This document shows positions 27,915 to 37,596 of a DNA stretch of 64,000 nt, one piece after another; the first letter of the stretch is position 1; every line of letters begins with the position of its first letter. The translations under genes were made by a program, and so were the position numbers. Origin of the DNA: CAZQQN01 sp964595485. GTDB taxonomy: Bacteria > Bacteroidota > Bacteroidia > CAILMK01 > CAYYUA01. The DNA is taken from positions 32,080 through 96,079 of the forward strand of contig CAZQQN010000005.1 of assembly GCA_964595485.1 (NCBI GenBank). Reading direction: 5' to 3'. Below the pieces are notes generated by a model. It had not been told where the DNA came from and did not search any database. It saw nothing but the letters and a program-made list of their open reading frames with translations.

Positions 27915-29129
27915 TTAGCGGCTATTACCATTACTTGCAAGCGAATCAAGTTGGAAATGTTTTATTTGTTTTAGGCGATTCACACGATGTCTGGCGTACC
28001 TAACAAGCTCTTCATGAGTTGTATCATGCTTGTTTAAATACTTTTGATAAAATCGAATAGCAGGTTTTTTGTCTTTATAATAGGTATCATATGTGCGAGC
28101 CAAGTGATATAGGAGTTGTTCATTTTCTGAATGCTTATAGGCTTTTTGGAAAGCTTTAATAGCAGCGGAGTATTTTTTTTCATCACCATAAGTGTGGGCC
28201 AATTGCTGGTAGAATAAAGCCAGGTTATTGGATGTCCCTTTTTCCACTGCTTGTTTAATGTAGCTTGTCGCTTTACTTGTTTCACCAACTTTTCGGTAAG
28301 CCATGCCCAAGTAATACGGAATAATTTCTGATTTTACCTTTGGCCCATTTGCTTTTTGTAGGTATTGAATAGCTTTCTGGTATTGCCCTAATTGTAAATG
28401 AGCAATGCCGCTTAATTTTAAATAGGTTTTAGTGGTATCACCTGCTTTAAAAATATAGGCCGTGGAAGAGGCTACCTCGTTATAATTTTTTTGTTGGTAA
28501 GCAAGTTTAGCTTTTAGGCCCCAAAGGCGCATGTTATTACTATCCAGTGCCAATCCACGTTTTATCCATTTACCAGTCTTTTTAAACGCTTCTTGGTTTA
28601 ACAATAATTCACCCAACTGGCTGATGGCGTTTACGTCTTTTTCATTTATGGCTAAAGTTCTTCGGTAATAGGAGGCAGCCTTTTGCCGGTTATCGTTCTT
28701 TTTTGCCAACTTAGCTAATTGACCGTAATAATAGGGGTTTGTTGAGTCTATAGAGATTAGTTTTTGATAATAAGTTTCGGCCTCCTCATTATGGTCAGTT
28801 CTTAGGTTAATCAAAGCTAAGTGGTTAAGAACTGCCAGGTTGGCACTGTCAGTATTCAAAACATTTTGGTAATGAAATTCGGCAGGTTTTAACTGACCAA
28901 GCTTAAAATAGGTCAAAGCTAATTTTTGCTCTATTAGCGCATTGGATGAATCAGTTTTTTGATAACATTGGGTTAAAATGGGTAGGGCTTCCTGGAATTG
29001 AAATTGGTTTAAATACTGCTTAGCTTGCTGCCAATGGCACTTGATTTTCTTAGATGAATCGTTGGATGCGGCGGATGCATAAAACCCTATTATAAGAATC
29101 GGCAAGAAAAGGCTTAAGAAACGAATCAT
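27915..29129 (-). CDS. secreted TPR-repeat protein
   Basis: The 404-residue protein has a signal peptide (about 1-20, ending ASA) and then around ten tetratricopeptide-like helix pairs (for example ALTYFKLGQLKPAEFHYQNVL, AISQLGELLLNQEAF, GMAYRKVGETSKATSYIKQA). TPR arrays bind proteins; no enzymatic domain is seen. Export to the periplasm is inferred. It is on the same strand as the SNF2 gene upstream, separated by about 195 bases, so it is probably transcribed separately. Confidence 0.8.
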   Translation of the reverse strand: MIRFLSLFLPILIIGFYASAASNDSSKKIKCHWQQAKQYLNQFQFQEALPILTQCYQKTDSSNALIEQKLALTYFKLGQLKPAEFHYQNVLNTDSANLAVLNHLALINLRTDHNEEAETYYQKLISIDSTNPYYYGQLAKLAKKNDNRQKAASYYRRTLAINEKDVNAISQLGELLLNQEAFKKTGKWIKRGLALDSNNMRLWGLKAKLAYQQKNYNEVASSTAYIFKAGDTTKTYLKLSGIAHLQLGQYQKAIQYLQKANGPKVKSEIIPYYLGMAYRKVGETSKATSYIKQAVEKGTSNNLALFYQQLAHTYGDEKKYSAAIKAFQKAYKHSENEQLLYHLARTYDTYYKDKKPAIRFYQKYLNKHDTTHEELVRYARHRVNRLKQIKHFQLDSLASNGNSR

Positions 29130-29324
29130 ACAACCAATTTTTTTTAAAAGAACGGCTATTCATTGGATTTGGTATAAAATGCCCCGAACTGGAAATCCAA
29201 TATGGCATATCAGAAGATTCTTTACCGTGGACTAATAAATTTGAGCTTACCCTGTTTGACAATAACAATGAAAAAATTAAGAAGCCATGCTTTTTGACTT
29301 GCTGCCGCTTATGCTTAAGGAAGC

Positions 29325-32300
29325 TTAATTCAATAACAATTCCAGATCCTCCTGCGTCAACTGATTCGTGATGTTTTGGTTGGCCGTGATAATATCTTGA
29401 ACAAGGGCAGATTTCTTTTCCTGGAGCTTGAGAATTTTCTCCTCAATGGTCCCTTGGGTAATAAACTTGTATGAGATGACGCTTTTATCCTGGCCTATCC
29501 GGTGGGCGCGGTTAATAGCCTGGGATTCGGTGGCCGGGTTCCACCAAGGGTCGGTAATTAGGACATAATCGGCCTCTACCAGATTCAGCCCAACGCCCCC
29601 GGCTTTTAAACTAATCAGGAAAACCTGCTTTTGGGGATCTTTTCGAAATTCTTGAATCACTTGTTCCCGGTTTTTAGTGCTGCCTGTTAGAAGGCTATAC
29701 CCCAAACCTCTTTTTTGAAAGAAGTTTTCAAAATAATTCAAATGCTTGACAAATTGAGAAAAAATTAAAACCTTATGATTTTCACTTGTTACACTTTCTA
29801 CTTTATCAATAATCTCGTTAAACTTCCCTGAATCTTCATCGAATTCCTCGTTTACTAAAGATGGGTGATTGGCTGCTAAACGTAATTGCATCAACCCCTG
29901 AAGAATCATGAATTGGGATTTATTAAAACCATATTGTTCAATATTATGCATGATTTGGTTCCTATAGTATGATTTGATACGTTCATATTCCTTCTCGTGG
30001 GCTTCACCCATTTCGCAGAAATGGGTTTTCTCTGTTAAAGTAGGTAGCTCTTTTGTCACTTCTTCCTTAGTGCGCCTCAATAGGAAAGGTTTAATCAGGG
30101 TCCGCAACTTTTCACGCTTGTCCTCATCCTTTTTCTTTTCAATGGGGTTCACATATTCCCGTTTGAAAAATTGATAGCCGCCTAATAAACCGGGATTGAG
30201 AAATGCCATCTGGGACCATAGGTCAGTAAGCGTATTTTCGATGGGAGTACCAGTTAAGACCAGGCGATTTTGACTCTTAAGCCCCTTCACCACTTTAGCT
30301 GTTTTAGAGGAAGGGTTTTTGATAATTTGACTTTCATCTAAAATGACGTAATTGAAGTCAAAATCTTTAAGGTATTCAATATCATTACGCACTAACCCAT
30401 AAGTGGTAATGATGATATCGAATTGGGTGAACTTTTGAAGCAGTGTTAGTCTTTCATTCCCCGTATACTGCAGGCAACTTAGCTGCGGCGTGAACCTCAG
30501 GATTTCTGCTTTCCAATTGTGGATTAGTGAAGATGGCATGACGATCAGGGTAGGGGAGCCATTTTTACCTGTGTTTTTCCTCCCTCCCTCAATGCTATTA
30601 GAAAAAATGTCTTGCTGATAAGGTACCGGCTTAACACCATTAGAACCAGTGCTTTCTTCTTTATCCTTAAGTAAAAGCGTTAGGGTTTGTAAAGTTTTAC
30701 CAAGGCCCATATCATCTGCCAGGCAGCCTCCAAATTGGTTCTCCCTTAGAAAATAAAGCCATTCATATCCGGATCGTTGATAGTCCCTTAGCTGAACATT
30801 GAGGTTAGCCGGTAAATCAGGGGGAGGATCCTTATCCGGGCGTGCATTATTTAAAGACCTTATGTATTGCTTGCCAATTCCTTTCTTTTGATTGCCATTG
30901 ATGCTATTTAACAGGTTATAATGGTGTTTTTGTAATTTGAAAGTGGTAGCGTCATCATCATCTTCGGAAAATTTAAGGAAGTCCAGGTAATCTGTAAACC
31001 ATTCTGTTGGCAATATCGCGACTTGACCTGAAGGCAGCTGGTATTCCCTTTTCCCTGTTAGGATATGGTCTTTCAGATTTTTGAATGAAACGGCTTCATC
31101 TCCAAAATAGACCATGGCATGAATGTCGAACCAGTCATTATCATGCTCCTGAACCTCAAACTGGATTTGGGGTATACCCAAGAAAAATGATGTTTCTTCA
31201 AAGTTTTGTTCGATGGTGAAACCAGCTTCCAATAGCGTATCCTTGTTTTGGTTTAACCAATTGATGAGGTTATGGTAATGGGTGTAAAAATCATGATGGT
31301 CGTGGTGGCTGTTATTGTAGGAGACTGGGGGCTGAAAAACCTTGTTAGAATAGGATTCAAGGCCCAAATCGTGTAGAATATGAATCATTTCTTGCTCCCA
31401 ATTCTTTGAGCGAACCACCTTAAAGAATTGATACCTATTATTATTGAATTTAGGATAAACATGCACTCCCTTCGGATCTTCAGCAAAAAAGCTAACTTCC
31501 CCGTATTGGAATGTTAGTAAAAAAGCAGGTTGAGATTGCAGGTCTCGTCCTAATTTCAAAACCGGGTAGGGGGTAGCTTTCACTTTCAGAATGTCAAAAC
31601 CCTTAGCCTCTACATGGTAATTTTCTATAATTTGGGGAATGAATTTCCTGTAAAACTCTGATTCAGATTTAGGGGGAATTTGTAAAAAGGGCTTATTCAG
31701 GAAAGGTTTGATCTTTTTACCATCCAGACTTTGGGAAAAATGATAAAGATCCTGATTGACCAAAAGCCAGCAAGGTTCGAAAACAATTACATGAGCATGT
31801 CTACTGGCTAATTTAATGTTGAGGTTGTTGCTGTTGATTTCAGGGTAATATTGAGTTCCCTCTTCATTCCTGGAAAATTTGAAATTAATAGAGGCAGGTT
31901 CGCGAACAATATTCAATTTTTTCCAGGTTGGATTGCCGGATCGACCATTGAGATAAAGCCCCTTATATTGATGAATGATTTTGAGAATTTTCCTCAACCG
32001 AACTTCTATGTAGGGTCTTATTGTTTCTTTCAAGTAATTGTCGGTTATTTCCTTTTTAAGGAAATCAACAGGACGGCTCTTATTTTTACTAAATTTCCTT
32101 GCTAACGTTTCGTGGGAATACTCATCCATAAGCCGTACAAGCTCATAATCCTCTTCAGATAAACCATTATCGAAGTTCTGGATATTCGTTTGATGGATTC
32201 TTTGGTAGGAAAGCGTTGGGGCACCTTTCTCATTCAACTGGACCGCAAAAGGCTCTATCACATGTCCAACCGGCGTATTGAGGCTTAAACTGTATACCAG

Positions 32301-32330
32301 CTTAAAAGGTTTATCTGTTCGAACGTTCAA
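29325..32330 (-). CDS. SNF2/Rad54-family DEAD-like helicase
   Basis: This 1001-residue protein has two halves. Residues 1 to about 500 match no motif I can name and contain no SWIM zinc finger. The C-terminal half is a SNF2 ATPase: motif I DDMGLGKT (about 536-543), motif II DESQ (about 664-667), SQIIKNPSSKTAK, LTGTPIEN (motif III) and motif VI QAINRAHRIGQ near 946. Bacterial members translocate on duplex DNA and act in transcription or repair (HepA/RapA-like group). No methylase or restriction genes flank it, so it is not part of an evident defence island. Confidence 0.92.
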   Translation of the reverse strand: MNVRTDKPFKLVYSLSLNTPVGHVIEPFAVQLNEKGAPTLSYQRIHQTNIQNFDNGLSEEDYELVRLMDEYSHETLARKFSKNKSRPVDFLKKEITDNYLKETIRPYIEVRLRKILKIIHQYKGLYLNGRSGNPTWKKLNIVREPASINFKFSRNEEGTQYYPEINSNNLNIKLASRHAHVIVFEPCWLLVNQDLYHFSQSLDGKKIKPFLNKPFLQIPPKSESEFYRKFIPQIIENYHVEAKGFDILKVKATPYPVLKLGRDLQSQPAFLLTFQYGEVSFFAEDPKGVHVYPKFNNNRYQFFKVVRSKNWEQEMIHILHDLGLESYSNKVFQPPVSYNNSHHDHHDFYTHYHNLINWLNQNKDTLLEAGFTIEQNFEETSFFLGIPQIQFEVQEHDNDWFDIHAMVYFGDEAVSFKNLKDHILTGKREYQLPSGQVAILPTEWFTDYLDFLKFSEDDDDATTFKLQKHHYNLLNSINGNQKKGIGKQYIRSLNNARPDKDPPPDLPANLNVQLRDYQRSGYEWLYFLRENQFGGCLADDMGLGKTLQTLTLLLKDKEESTGSNGVKPVPYQQDIFSNSIEGGRKNTGKNGSPTLIVMPSSLIHNWKAEILRFTPQLSCLQYTGNERLTLLQKFTQFDIIITTYGLVRNDIEYLKDFDFNYVILDESQIIKNPSSKTAKVVKGLKSQNRLVLTGTPIENTLTDLWSQMAFLNPGLLGGYQFFKREYVNPIEKKKDEDKREKLRTLIKPFLLRRTKEEVTKELPTLTEKTHFCEMGEAHEKEYERIKSYYRNQIMHNIEQYGFNKSQFMILQGLMQLRLAANHPSLVNEEFDEDSGKFNEIIDKVESVTSENHKVLIFSQFVKHLNYFENFFQKRGLGYSLLTGSTKNREQVIQEFRKDPQKQVFLISLKAGGVGLNLVEADYVLITDPWWNPATESQAINRAHRIGQDKSVISYKFITQGTIEEKILKLQEKKSALVQDIITANQNITNQLTQEDLELLLN

Positions 32331-32372
32331 TAACTAGCAGTTTTATTAGTAGATAAACTAAAGTAAATCCTA

Positions 32373-32380
32373 CAAAAGTA
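32373..32380 (-). promoter_or_regulatory. -7 promoter element of the SNF2 helicase gene
   Basis: Reads TACTTTTG on the minus strand, 42 bases before the ATG. Confidence 0.45.
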
Positions 32381-32510
32381 ATTAAATTGAACGACAACCC
32401 AATAAATAAAATAAAATTAATTAAAAGGTATATAGATTTTGTGCAATTTTAGAAATAAAAATATAATTTAAGCATGATAAATCTGCACTCAATAAAAAAG
32501 CATGGCGTAA

Positions 32511-33305
32511 TTAATTTCTAAAAATACCATGAAATAAATGAGCGACAGGACCCTCAAGCCAGATATTTTCTATCAAATTGGATGATGCAACCTGGAAGTG
32601 GACTCTCAGTGTGCCTCCTAATGTTTTTACCTCTACCAATGCATTGTTTGGGGAATCATCTTTTTCTTGAAAGTAGTAAGCAATCGCAGAAGCCACTACA
32701 CCGGTACCGCAGGACAAAGTTTCATCTTCAACCCCTCGCTCATAGGTTCTTACATTTATAGCATTATCGCCCAAAATGGTAGCAAAATTGACATTGATAC
32801 CTTGTTTATTGTATTGGACATTACTCTGAATCGACCGTCCTTTATGTTTTACATCTATTTCTTGATTGTATTTTTCAAAGTACACTATGTGAGGGGATCC
32901 TGTATCAAGCCAATGATAACCTTCTTGATAGTGGTAGGGTTCATTCACGGGCCGCATAGATAGTGCTACCGTATCTTCTTTCATTATGGCTTCATGAGGT
33001 CCATCAACTGCCGTAAAAGTTTGTTTCAGACCTGCATACCCCTTTTCATAAGCAAATTGAGCAATACATCTTCCGCCGTTACCGCACATTGTACTTTCAT
33101 GGCCATCTGCATTGAAATACATCATCCGGTAATCTGTTTCTGGATGTGGCTGAAGCAAAATTAGCCCATCTGCCCCAATCCCGAATTTTCGTTTGCAAAG
33201 ATGCTGGATCCACTGCTTATCATTTACTGGAAAATTTTCATGGAAGTCATCGGCGATGATGAAGTCATTACCAGTACCCTGAAACTTATCAAAATGAAAT
33301 GGCAT
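32511..33305 (-). CDS. dapF: diaminopimelate epimerase
   Basis: DapF converts LL- to meso-diaminopimelate for lysine and peptidoglycan synthesis. The 264-residue protein has both catalytic cysteines in their motifs: C74 in CGNGGRC and C199 in SCGTGVVA, plus FQGTGNDF at the start and FNADG before the first Cys. It is cytosolic. Divergent from the HtrA-type protease gene, with which it shares the 33306-33441 spacer. Confidence 0.96.
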   Translation of the reverse strand: MPFHFDKFQGTGNDFIIADDFHENFPVNDKQWIQHLCKRKFGIGADGLILLQPHPETDYRMMYFNADGHESTMCGNGGRCIAQFAYEKGYAGLKQTFTAVDGPHEAIMKEDTVALSMRPVNEPYHYQEGYHWLDTGSPHIVYFEKYNQEIDVKHKGRSIQSNVQYNKQGINVNFATILGDNAINVRTYERGVEDETLSCGTGVVASAIAYYFQEKDDSPNNALVEVKTLGGTLRVHFQVASSNLIENIWLEGPVAHLFHGIFRN

Positions 33306-33328
33306 AACCCTTGTTATTCAATGTCTGG

Positions 33329-33336
33329 CAAAGGTA
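33329..33336 (-). promoter_or_regulatory. -7 promoter element of dapF
   Basis: Reads TACCTTTG on the minus strand, 23 bases before the dapF ATG. Confidence 0.5.
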
Positions 33337-33441
33337 AAGAAGAACCAACAAAGAGGTAAGGTTTACAGCCTTTTCCTAAGGTTATTCAGTTATCAGCGTT
33401 AGGCACAGTTGTTGTTAAACCATTACAAAAAAACTAAGATT

Positions 33442-34896
33442 ATGAGGAACTCCGGTTTAAAGCGTGTTTTAGTTGTATTTATAGCGGCCTTTTTAGGTGG
33501 ATTGATTAGCCTGGGTGGTTACTTGCTTTTTAAGCCAGATTCGCCTGATCAAATAAAAACCCGGCGTAGTGGCAAAAACGAAAAGGATATTTCTAAACTC
33601 ACGGATTATAAGGTAAAAAAGGTGGAAATGCCCACCTTTAATTTTTCTGAAGTATCCAAAGAAGTCTTACCAACCGTTGTTCACATCAAGACTGCTGTAA
33701 AAACCCGTAGAGGTGGTCGCATGCTTCCTTTTAAAGGTTTTCCTGAAATGCGAAGAGGATCTGGATCGGGTGTCATTATTTCTAAAGATGGTCACATCGT
33801 AACCAATAACCATGTCATAGAGAAGGCATCCGAAATTAAAGTAACGCTGCATGATAAAAGGACTTTTGATGCTGAAGTGGTAGGTACTGATAAATCCACA
33901 GACCTGGCTGTGGTAAAAATTGATGCGGAAAATCTGGAAACTGCAAAATTTGGCAATTCCGATAAGCTAAACATTGGTGAGTGGGTATTAGCCGTAGGAA
34001 ATCCTTTTAACTTAACCAGCACTGTTACTTCTGGCGTTGTCAGTGCTAAAGCTCGTAACCTCAATCTTTTAGGGGGTGGCAGTCATATTGAGAGTTTTAT
34101 ACAGACTGACGCGGCCGTTAACCCCGGTAATAGCGGCGGGGCACTTGTTAATGTAGAGGGCAAGCTGATTGGTATTAACACAGCGATAGCTTCTAAGACC
34201 GGTCAATATGCAGGTTATGCCTTCGCTGTTCCGTCTTCCATTGCAAAAAAGGTTTCAAATGATATTATAAAGTATGGTGATGTTAAACGAGGCTATTTAG
34301 GGGTTACGATCCAAAATGTAAATGATGAAATGGCCGAAGAATATGGGCTTGATGAGATAAAAGGTGCCAAAATTGAAGATATAATGGAAAATAGTGCTGC
34401 TGACAAATCCGGTCTTAAGCCTGAAGATATCATTGTATCCATTAATGGGGAAACCATTGATAATGTGCCTGAATTACAAGCCATAATAGGTCGTAAACAT
34501 CCAGGTGATGAAGTAGATGTAACCATTGTGCGCGATGGGGAGGAAATTGAAAAAAGCTTGGTATTAAGAAATCGCCAAGGTACCACTAAGATAAAAACTT
34601 CAGACAAGGCGCCAAATGAGTTAATGGATAAAGTTGGTGCAAAATTTAAACCGCTGGGTAAAAAAGCCAGGGAAAAATTAGGTGTTCAGTTCGGGGTAAA
34701 GGTATCCGAAGTGTTTGGCGGAAAATTCGAGGAAGTAGGCGTTCCTGAAGGATTTATAATTTTACAGATTAACCGTGAAAAAATTGAGAAGCCAGAAGAT
34801 ATTTTCCGCATCCTTAAGGAAAACAAAGGTGGCGTTTTGATACAAGGTGTTAACCCAGATGGTTCAAAAGGTTATTATGGCTTTGGTCTGCAATAA
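33442..34896 (+). CDS. HtrA/Deg-family periplasmic serine protease with PDZ domains
   Basis: From ATG 33442 the protein is 484 residues with an N-terminal membrane segment or signal (about 5-25). The trypsin-like domain shows the triad H124 (NNHVIE), D154 (STDLAVV) and S231 (NPGNSGGA). A PDZ domain follows at about 285-375, and a second, more divergent one near the C-terminus (about 400-484). HtrA proteases degrade or refold misfolded envelope proteins. An in-frame ATG 33 bases upstream exists, but the chosen start places the charged n-region directly before the hydrophobic segment. A hairpin terminator follows. Confidence 0.93.
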   Translation: MRNSGLKRVLVVFIAAFLGGLISLGGYLLFKPDSPDQIKTRRSGKNEKDISKLTDYKVKKVEMPTFNFSEVSKEVLPTVVHIKTAVKTRRGGRMLPFKGFPEMRRGSGSGVIISKDGHIVTNNHVIEKASEIKVTLHDKRTFDAEVVGTDKSTDLAVVKIDAENLETAKFGNSDKLNIGEWVLAVGNPFNLTSTVTSGVVSAKARNLNLLGGGSHIESFIQTDAAVNPGNSGGALVNVEGKLIGINTAIASKTGQYAGYAFAVPSSIAKKVSNDIIKYGDVKRGYLGVTIQNVNDEMAEEYGLDEIKGAKIEDIMENSAADKSGLKPEDIIVSINGETIDNVPELQAIIGRKHPGDEVDVTIVRDGEEIEKSLVLRNRQGTTKIKTSDKAPNELMDKVGAKFKPLGKKAREKLGVQFGVKVSEVFGGKFEEVGVPEGFIILQINREKIEKPEDIFRILKENKGGVLIQGVNPDGSKGYYGFGLQ

Positions 34897-34938
34897 AAAA
34901 GCCTGAAGAAGCATTACCATAACCCTTATTTCAGGCAG

Positions 34939-34972
34939 AACCCGGCCTTTCACGAAAAGGTCGGGTTTTTTT
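34939..34972 (+). terminator. terminator of the HtrA-type gene
   Basis: A 12-bp stem with one G:U pair (34939-34950 with 34956-34967) is followed by a T-run. Confidence 0.85.
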
Positions 34973-35412
34973 AGTGCCTCTTGATACTAATGATAACGAA
35001 GTGCTCACCCTGCAATAGTGGATTTGCCGTCTTTAAGAACGCCATTCTGTCAAGGGATTTAATCGTTTAATGGAATCGGCATCTGTAATTTCCGAAGAAG
35101 GGCTGCCATTACAAAAAACTGCATAAAAAAATCATTCATAGCGGATTTCAGCTTATACTACCATAAGATTCTAAAGATTAATATTTGAAGCGATAATGGC
35201 AGTTGCTAATCCCATTCAGCTAAATTTCAGAATACTTATTTCATTAACAGTATTGATTCAATGAAAGTGTAAAGGATAATTCCAGGATTTCATGAGAGGA
35301 GAATATGGGGCTTTATAGTTTTAAAGTTACTTAAACTAAGGTTTCATTATTGAATCATTTTGGTATTTATGGTATTTTAGCTTTTTTTGTAAGAAACCAA
35401 AATTCAATTCCT
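34973..35412. other. 440-base gene-free stretch
   Basis: No coding signal, RNA motif or repeat recognised. AT-rich, with stops in all frames. Confidence 0.5.
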
Positions 35413-35844
35413 ATGAAAAAAGTAATATGCTTACTAATAGGGTTTTTACTGATGGGGTTCCTTGCTAAATCTCAACACATGAGTGGTAATTCCGGGAAAA
35501 CCTATTACGATGACCAAAAGACCCAATTAAAGGAGGTTTATTCATATAAAACAGTGACCACTCTTAACCCAAGAAGCAGAGGAGATGACATGGAAAAAGA
35601 AAAGGTGAAGGATGGTCGTTATTTTAAATATTATAAAAGTGGTCAATTAGAGATTTCCGGACGTTATAAAGATGGCAAAAAGCATAGTGAGTGGAAATTT
35701 TATAACCAAGAGGGTGTTATAACTAAAGTTGTCACCTACAAAAACGGTAAAAAGGTCAATACGAACAAGGACCCCAAGCAACCTGATGAAGAGGTGAAAA
35801 ACGCTGAAGAAATGCAGCAAGAATTAGAAGAAGACGGTAATTAA
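35413..35844 (+). CDS. secreted YwqK/MORN-variant repeat protein
   Basis: From the ATG at 35413 the protein is 143 residues with a signal peptide (MKKVICLLIGFLLMGF, cleavage near AKS). It carries MORN-like variant repeats (GRYFKYYKSGQLEISGRY, GKKHSEWKFYNQEG, TYKNGKKV), the pattern annotated as YwqK-family antitoxin in Bacteroidota. No toxin gene is adjacent, so that name should not be read as a function. The upstream in-frame ATG at 35350 would bury the signal peptide. The C-terminal 30 residues are acidic. Confidence 0.75.
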   Translation: MKKVICLLIGFLLMGFLAKSQHMSGNSGKTYYDDQKTQLKEVYSYKTVTTLNPRSRGDDMEKEKVKDGRYFKYYKSGQLEISGRYKDGKKHSEWKFYNQEGVITKVVTYKNGKKVNTNKDPKQPDEEVKNAEEMQQELEEDGN

Positions 35845-35901
35845 TTCTTTAACCTTGATTTAGATAAAAGCCAGGGAGTGCCTGCACAAGGCAATCAAAA
35901 G

Positions 35902-37596
35902 ATGGTTGACAACCAAACAATTGCAGCAACCTTCAAGCTAGGTAGCCGGTTATTAGAGCTATATGGAGAAAACAAATTCAAAATCCGTTCTTACGAAAAT
36001 GCTGCTCGCCATATAAATGACCTGAACGAGCCATTGGTAGATAAAGGCATGGAAGAGTTGGAAGCGATGGAGGGGATTGGATCCAATATAGCCAAAAAGA
36101 TACACCAAATCAGGGATAGTGGTACCTTTGATGAATTGGAGCGGTTATTAGGAAAAACACCTGAAGGAATTCTTGAGCTACTTCAGGTAAAGGGTATTGG
36201 TCCTAAGAAGATAGCGCAAGCCTGGGAAATCCTTGGTATTACCAGTCCGCAGGAGCTTATGGAGGCTTGTAAAGCCGGCAGGCTAAGTGAACTAAAAGGG
36301 TTTGGTAAAAAAACAGAGCAAAATATCCTTGAGGTACTGGCTTTTTATGAAAAAAATAAAGAAAAAATCATTTTACCCTTTGCGCGGGAAAAGTTTGAAC
36401 TTATCAAAGCTTATTTAGTCAAATCAGAATCTGTAGGAAAAGTTTCAGCAGTAGGTCAACTCAGACGTAATTGCCAAACCATTGAAAGCTTGGATTTACA
36501 AGTAGAAAAAACCGAAAGCCAGGAAGCTTTTAGCTCATTGCTGGAGCAATGTCATCTTTTAACGCGGTCAAATAGTAATGGATATGACTGGATAGAAACC
36601 GATACCGGAATTCCTGTCAAAATTTATTTTAGTAATAATGCTGATTGGTACCGGGATTTATTTTTTAATACTGGATCTACTGATTTTACCGATCAGTATA
36701 AAATGTTGAGTGAGAAAAACCTTGATTCGGAAGAAGCCATTTTTAACCAATATGCGGAACCTTATATACCCCCGGAAATGCGGGAAGCTTATTGGGTAAC
36801 GAAAACGATACCCGAAAAACGCTTACAAGAACTCATCTCGACTAAAAGCCTAAAGGGCTGCCTTCACAATCACAGTCAATTTAGCGATGGCGCTAACACC
36901 ATTAAAGAGATGGCAGACGCATGCCAATCTTTTGGGTACTCGTATTTTGGAATTGCAGACCATTCCAAAGCGGCATTTTATGCCAACGGGCTTGATGAAG
37001 AGCGATTAGCCCAACAAGCTGAGGCCATTGATCAACTCAATGAGCAATATGAAGATTTTAAAATCTTTAAGGGAATTGAAGCCGATATTCTTAATAATGG
37101 CGACCTTGATTTCACAAATGATGTACTAAAGACCCTTGATTATGTCGTGGCTTCTATCCATACACCACTTAAAATGGATCGGGAAAAGGCTACTAATAGG
37201 CTGATAAAGGCCGTGGAAAATCCTTTTACCACAATCCTTGGGCATATGACCGGGCGGCTTTTGCTACGCAGAGAAGGTTACCCAGTGGATCATGAACGGG
37301 TAATAGAGGCTTGTGCTGAAAACAATGTTGTCATAGAAATTAACGCCAATCCCAGGCGTTTAGATATTGATTGGCATTGGATGGATTTTGCATTGGAGAC
37401 AGGTGTCATGCTTAGTATTAACCCTGATGCGCACAATTTAGAAGGTATAAAGGATATGGAGTATGGAGTGGCTGTTGCTCGTAAAGCATGCGTTCCAAGC
37501 GAAAGGATTTTGAATACTTTTTCATTGAATGCCATTGAAGAATTTTTCACGAATAGAAAGGTAGAGGCTATTGAAAGTACTAATAACACGGTTTAG
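35902..37596 (+). CDS. polX: PolX-type protein: HhH + degenerate family X polymerase + PHP domain
   Basis: From ATG 35902 the protein has 564 residues. The N-terminal 8-kDa-like and helix-hairpin-helix parts are clear (MEGIGSNIAKKI, VKGIGPKKIA, LKGFGKKTEQ). The polymerase palm shows GQLRR at about 186, but the GDxD catalytic pair reads ESLDLQ: the first Asp is Ser, so nucleotidyl transfer is doubtful. The C-terminal PHP domain (about 318-564) keeps metal ligands: HNHSQFSDG, ADHS, GIEAD, ASIHT, GHMTG and NPDAH. It is probably a 3'-5' exonuclease or repair nuclease. The glycosyltransferase gene overlaps its end by 26 bases. Confidence 0.9.
   Translation: MVDNQTIAATFKLGSRLLELYGENKFKIRSYENAARHINDLNEPLVDKGMEELEAMEGIGSNIAKKIHQIRDSGTFDELERLLGKTPEGILELLQVKGIGPKKIAQAWEILGITSPQELMEACKAGRLSELKGFGKKTEQNILEVLAFYEKNKEKIILPFAREKFELIKAYLVKSESVGKVSAVGQLRRNCQTIESLDLQVEKTESQEAFSSLLEQCHLLTRSNSNGYDWIETDTGIPVKIYFSNNADWYRDLFFNTGSTDFTDQYKMLSEKNLDSEEAIFNQYAEPYIPPEMREAYWVTKTIPEKRLQELISTKSLKGCLHNHSQFSDGANTIKEMADACQSFGYSYFGIADHSKAAFYANGLDEERLAQQAEAIDQLNEQYEDFKIFKGIEADILNNGDLDFTNDVLKTLDYVVASIHTPLKMDREKATNRLIKAVENPFTTILGHMTGRLLLRREGYPVDHERVIEACAENNVVIEINANPRRLDIDWHWMDFALETGVMLSINPDAHNLEGIKDMEYGVAVARKACVPSERILNTFSLNAIEEFFTNRKVEAIESTNNTV

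Noticed and set aside
29325..32330. SNF2 helicase as part of an antiviral defence system
   Set aside because: No methylase, nuclease, PLD or other defence gene is next to it; the neighbours are a TPR protein and dapF.
35413..35844. Toxin-antitoxin pair suggested by the YwqK family name
   Set aside because: No toxin-like gene is adjacent and the protein has a signal peptide, which does not fit a cytosolic antitoxin.
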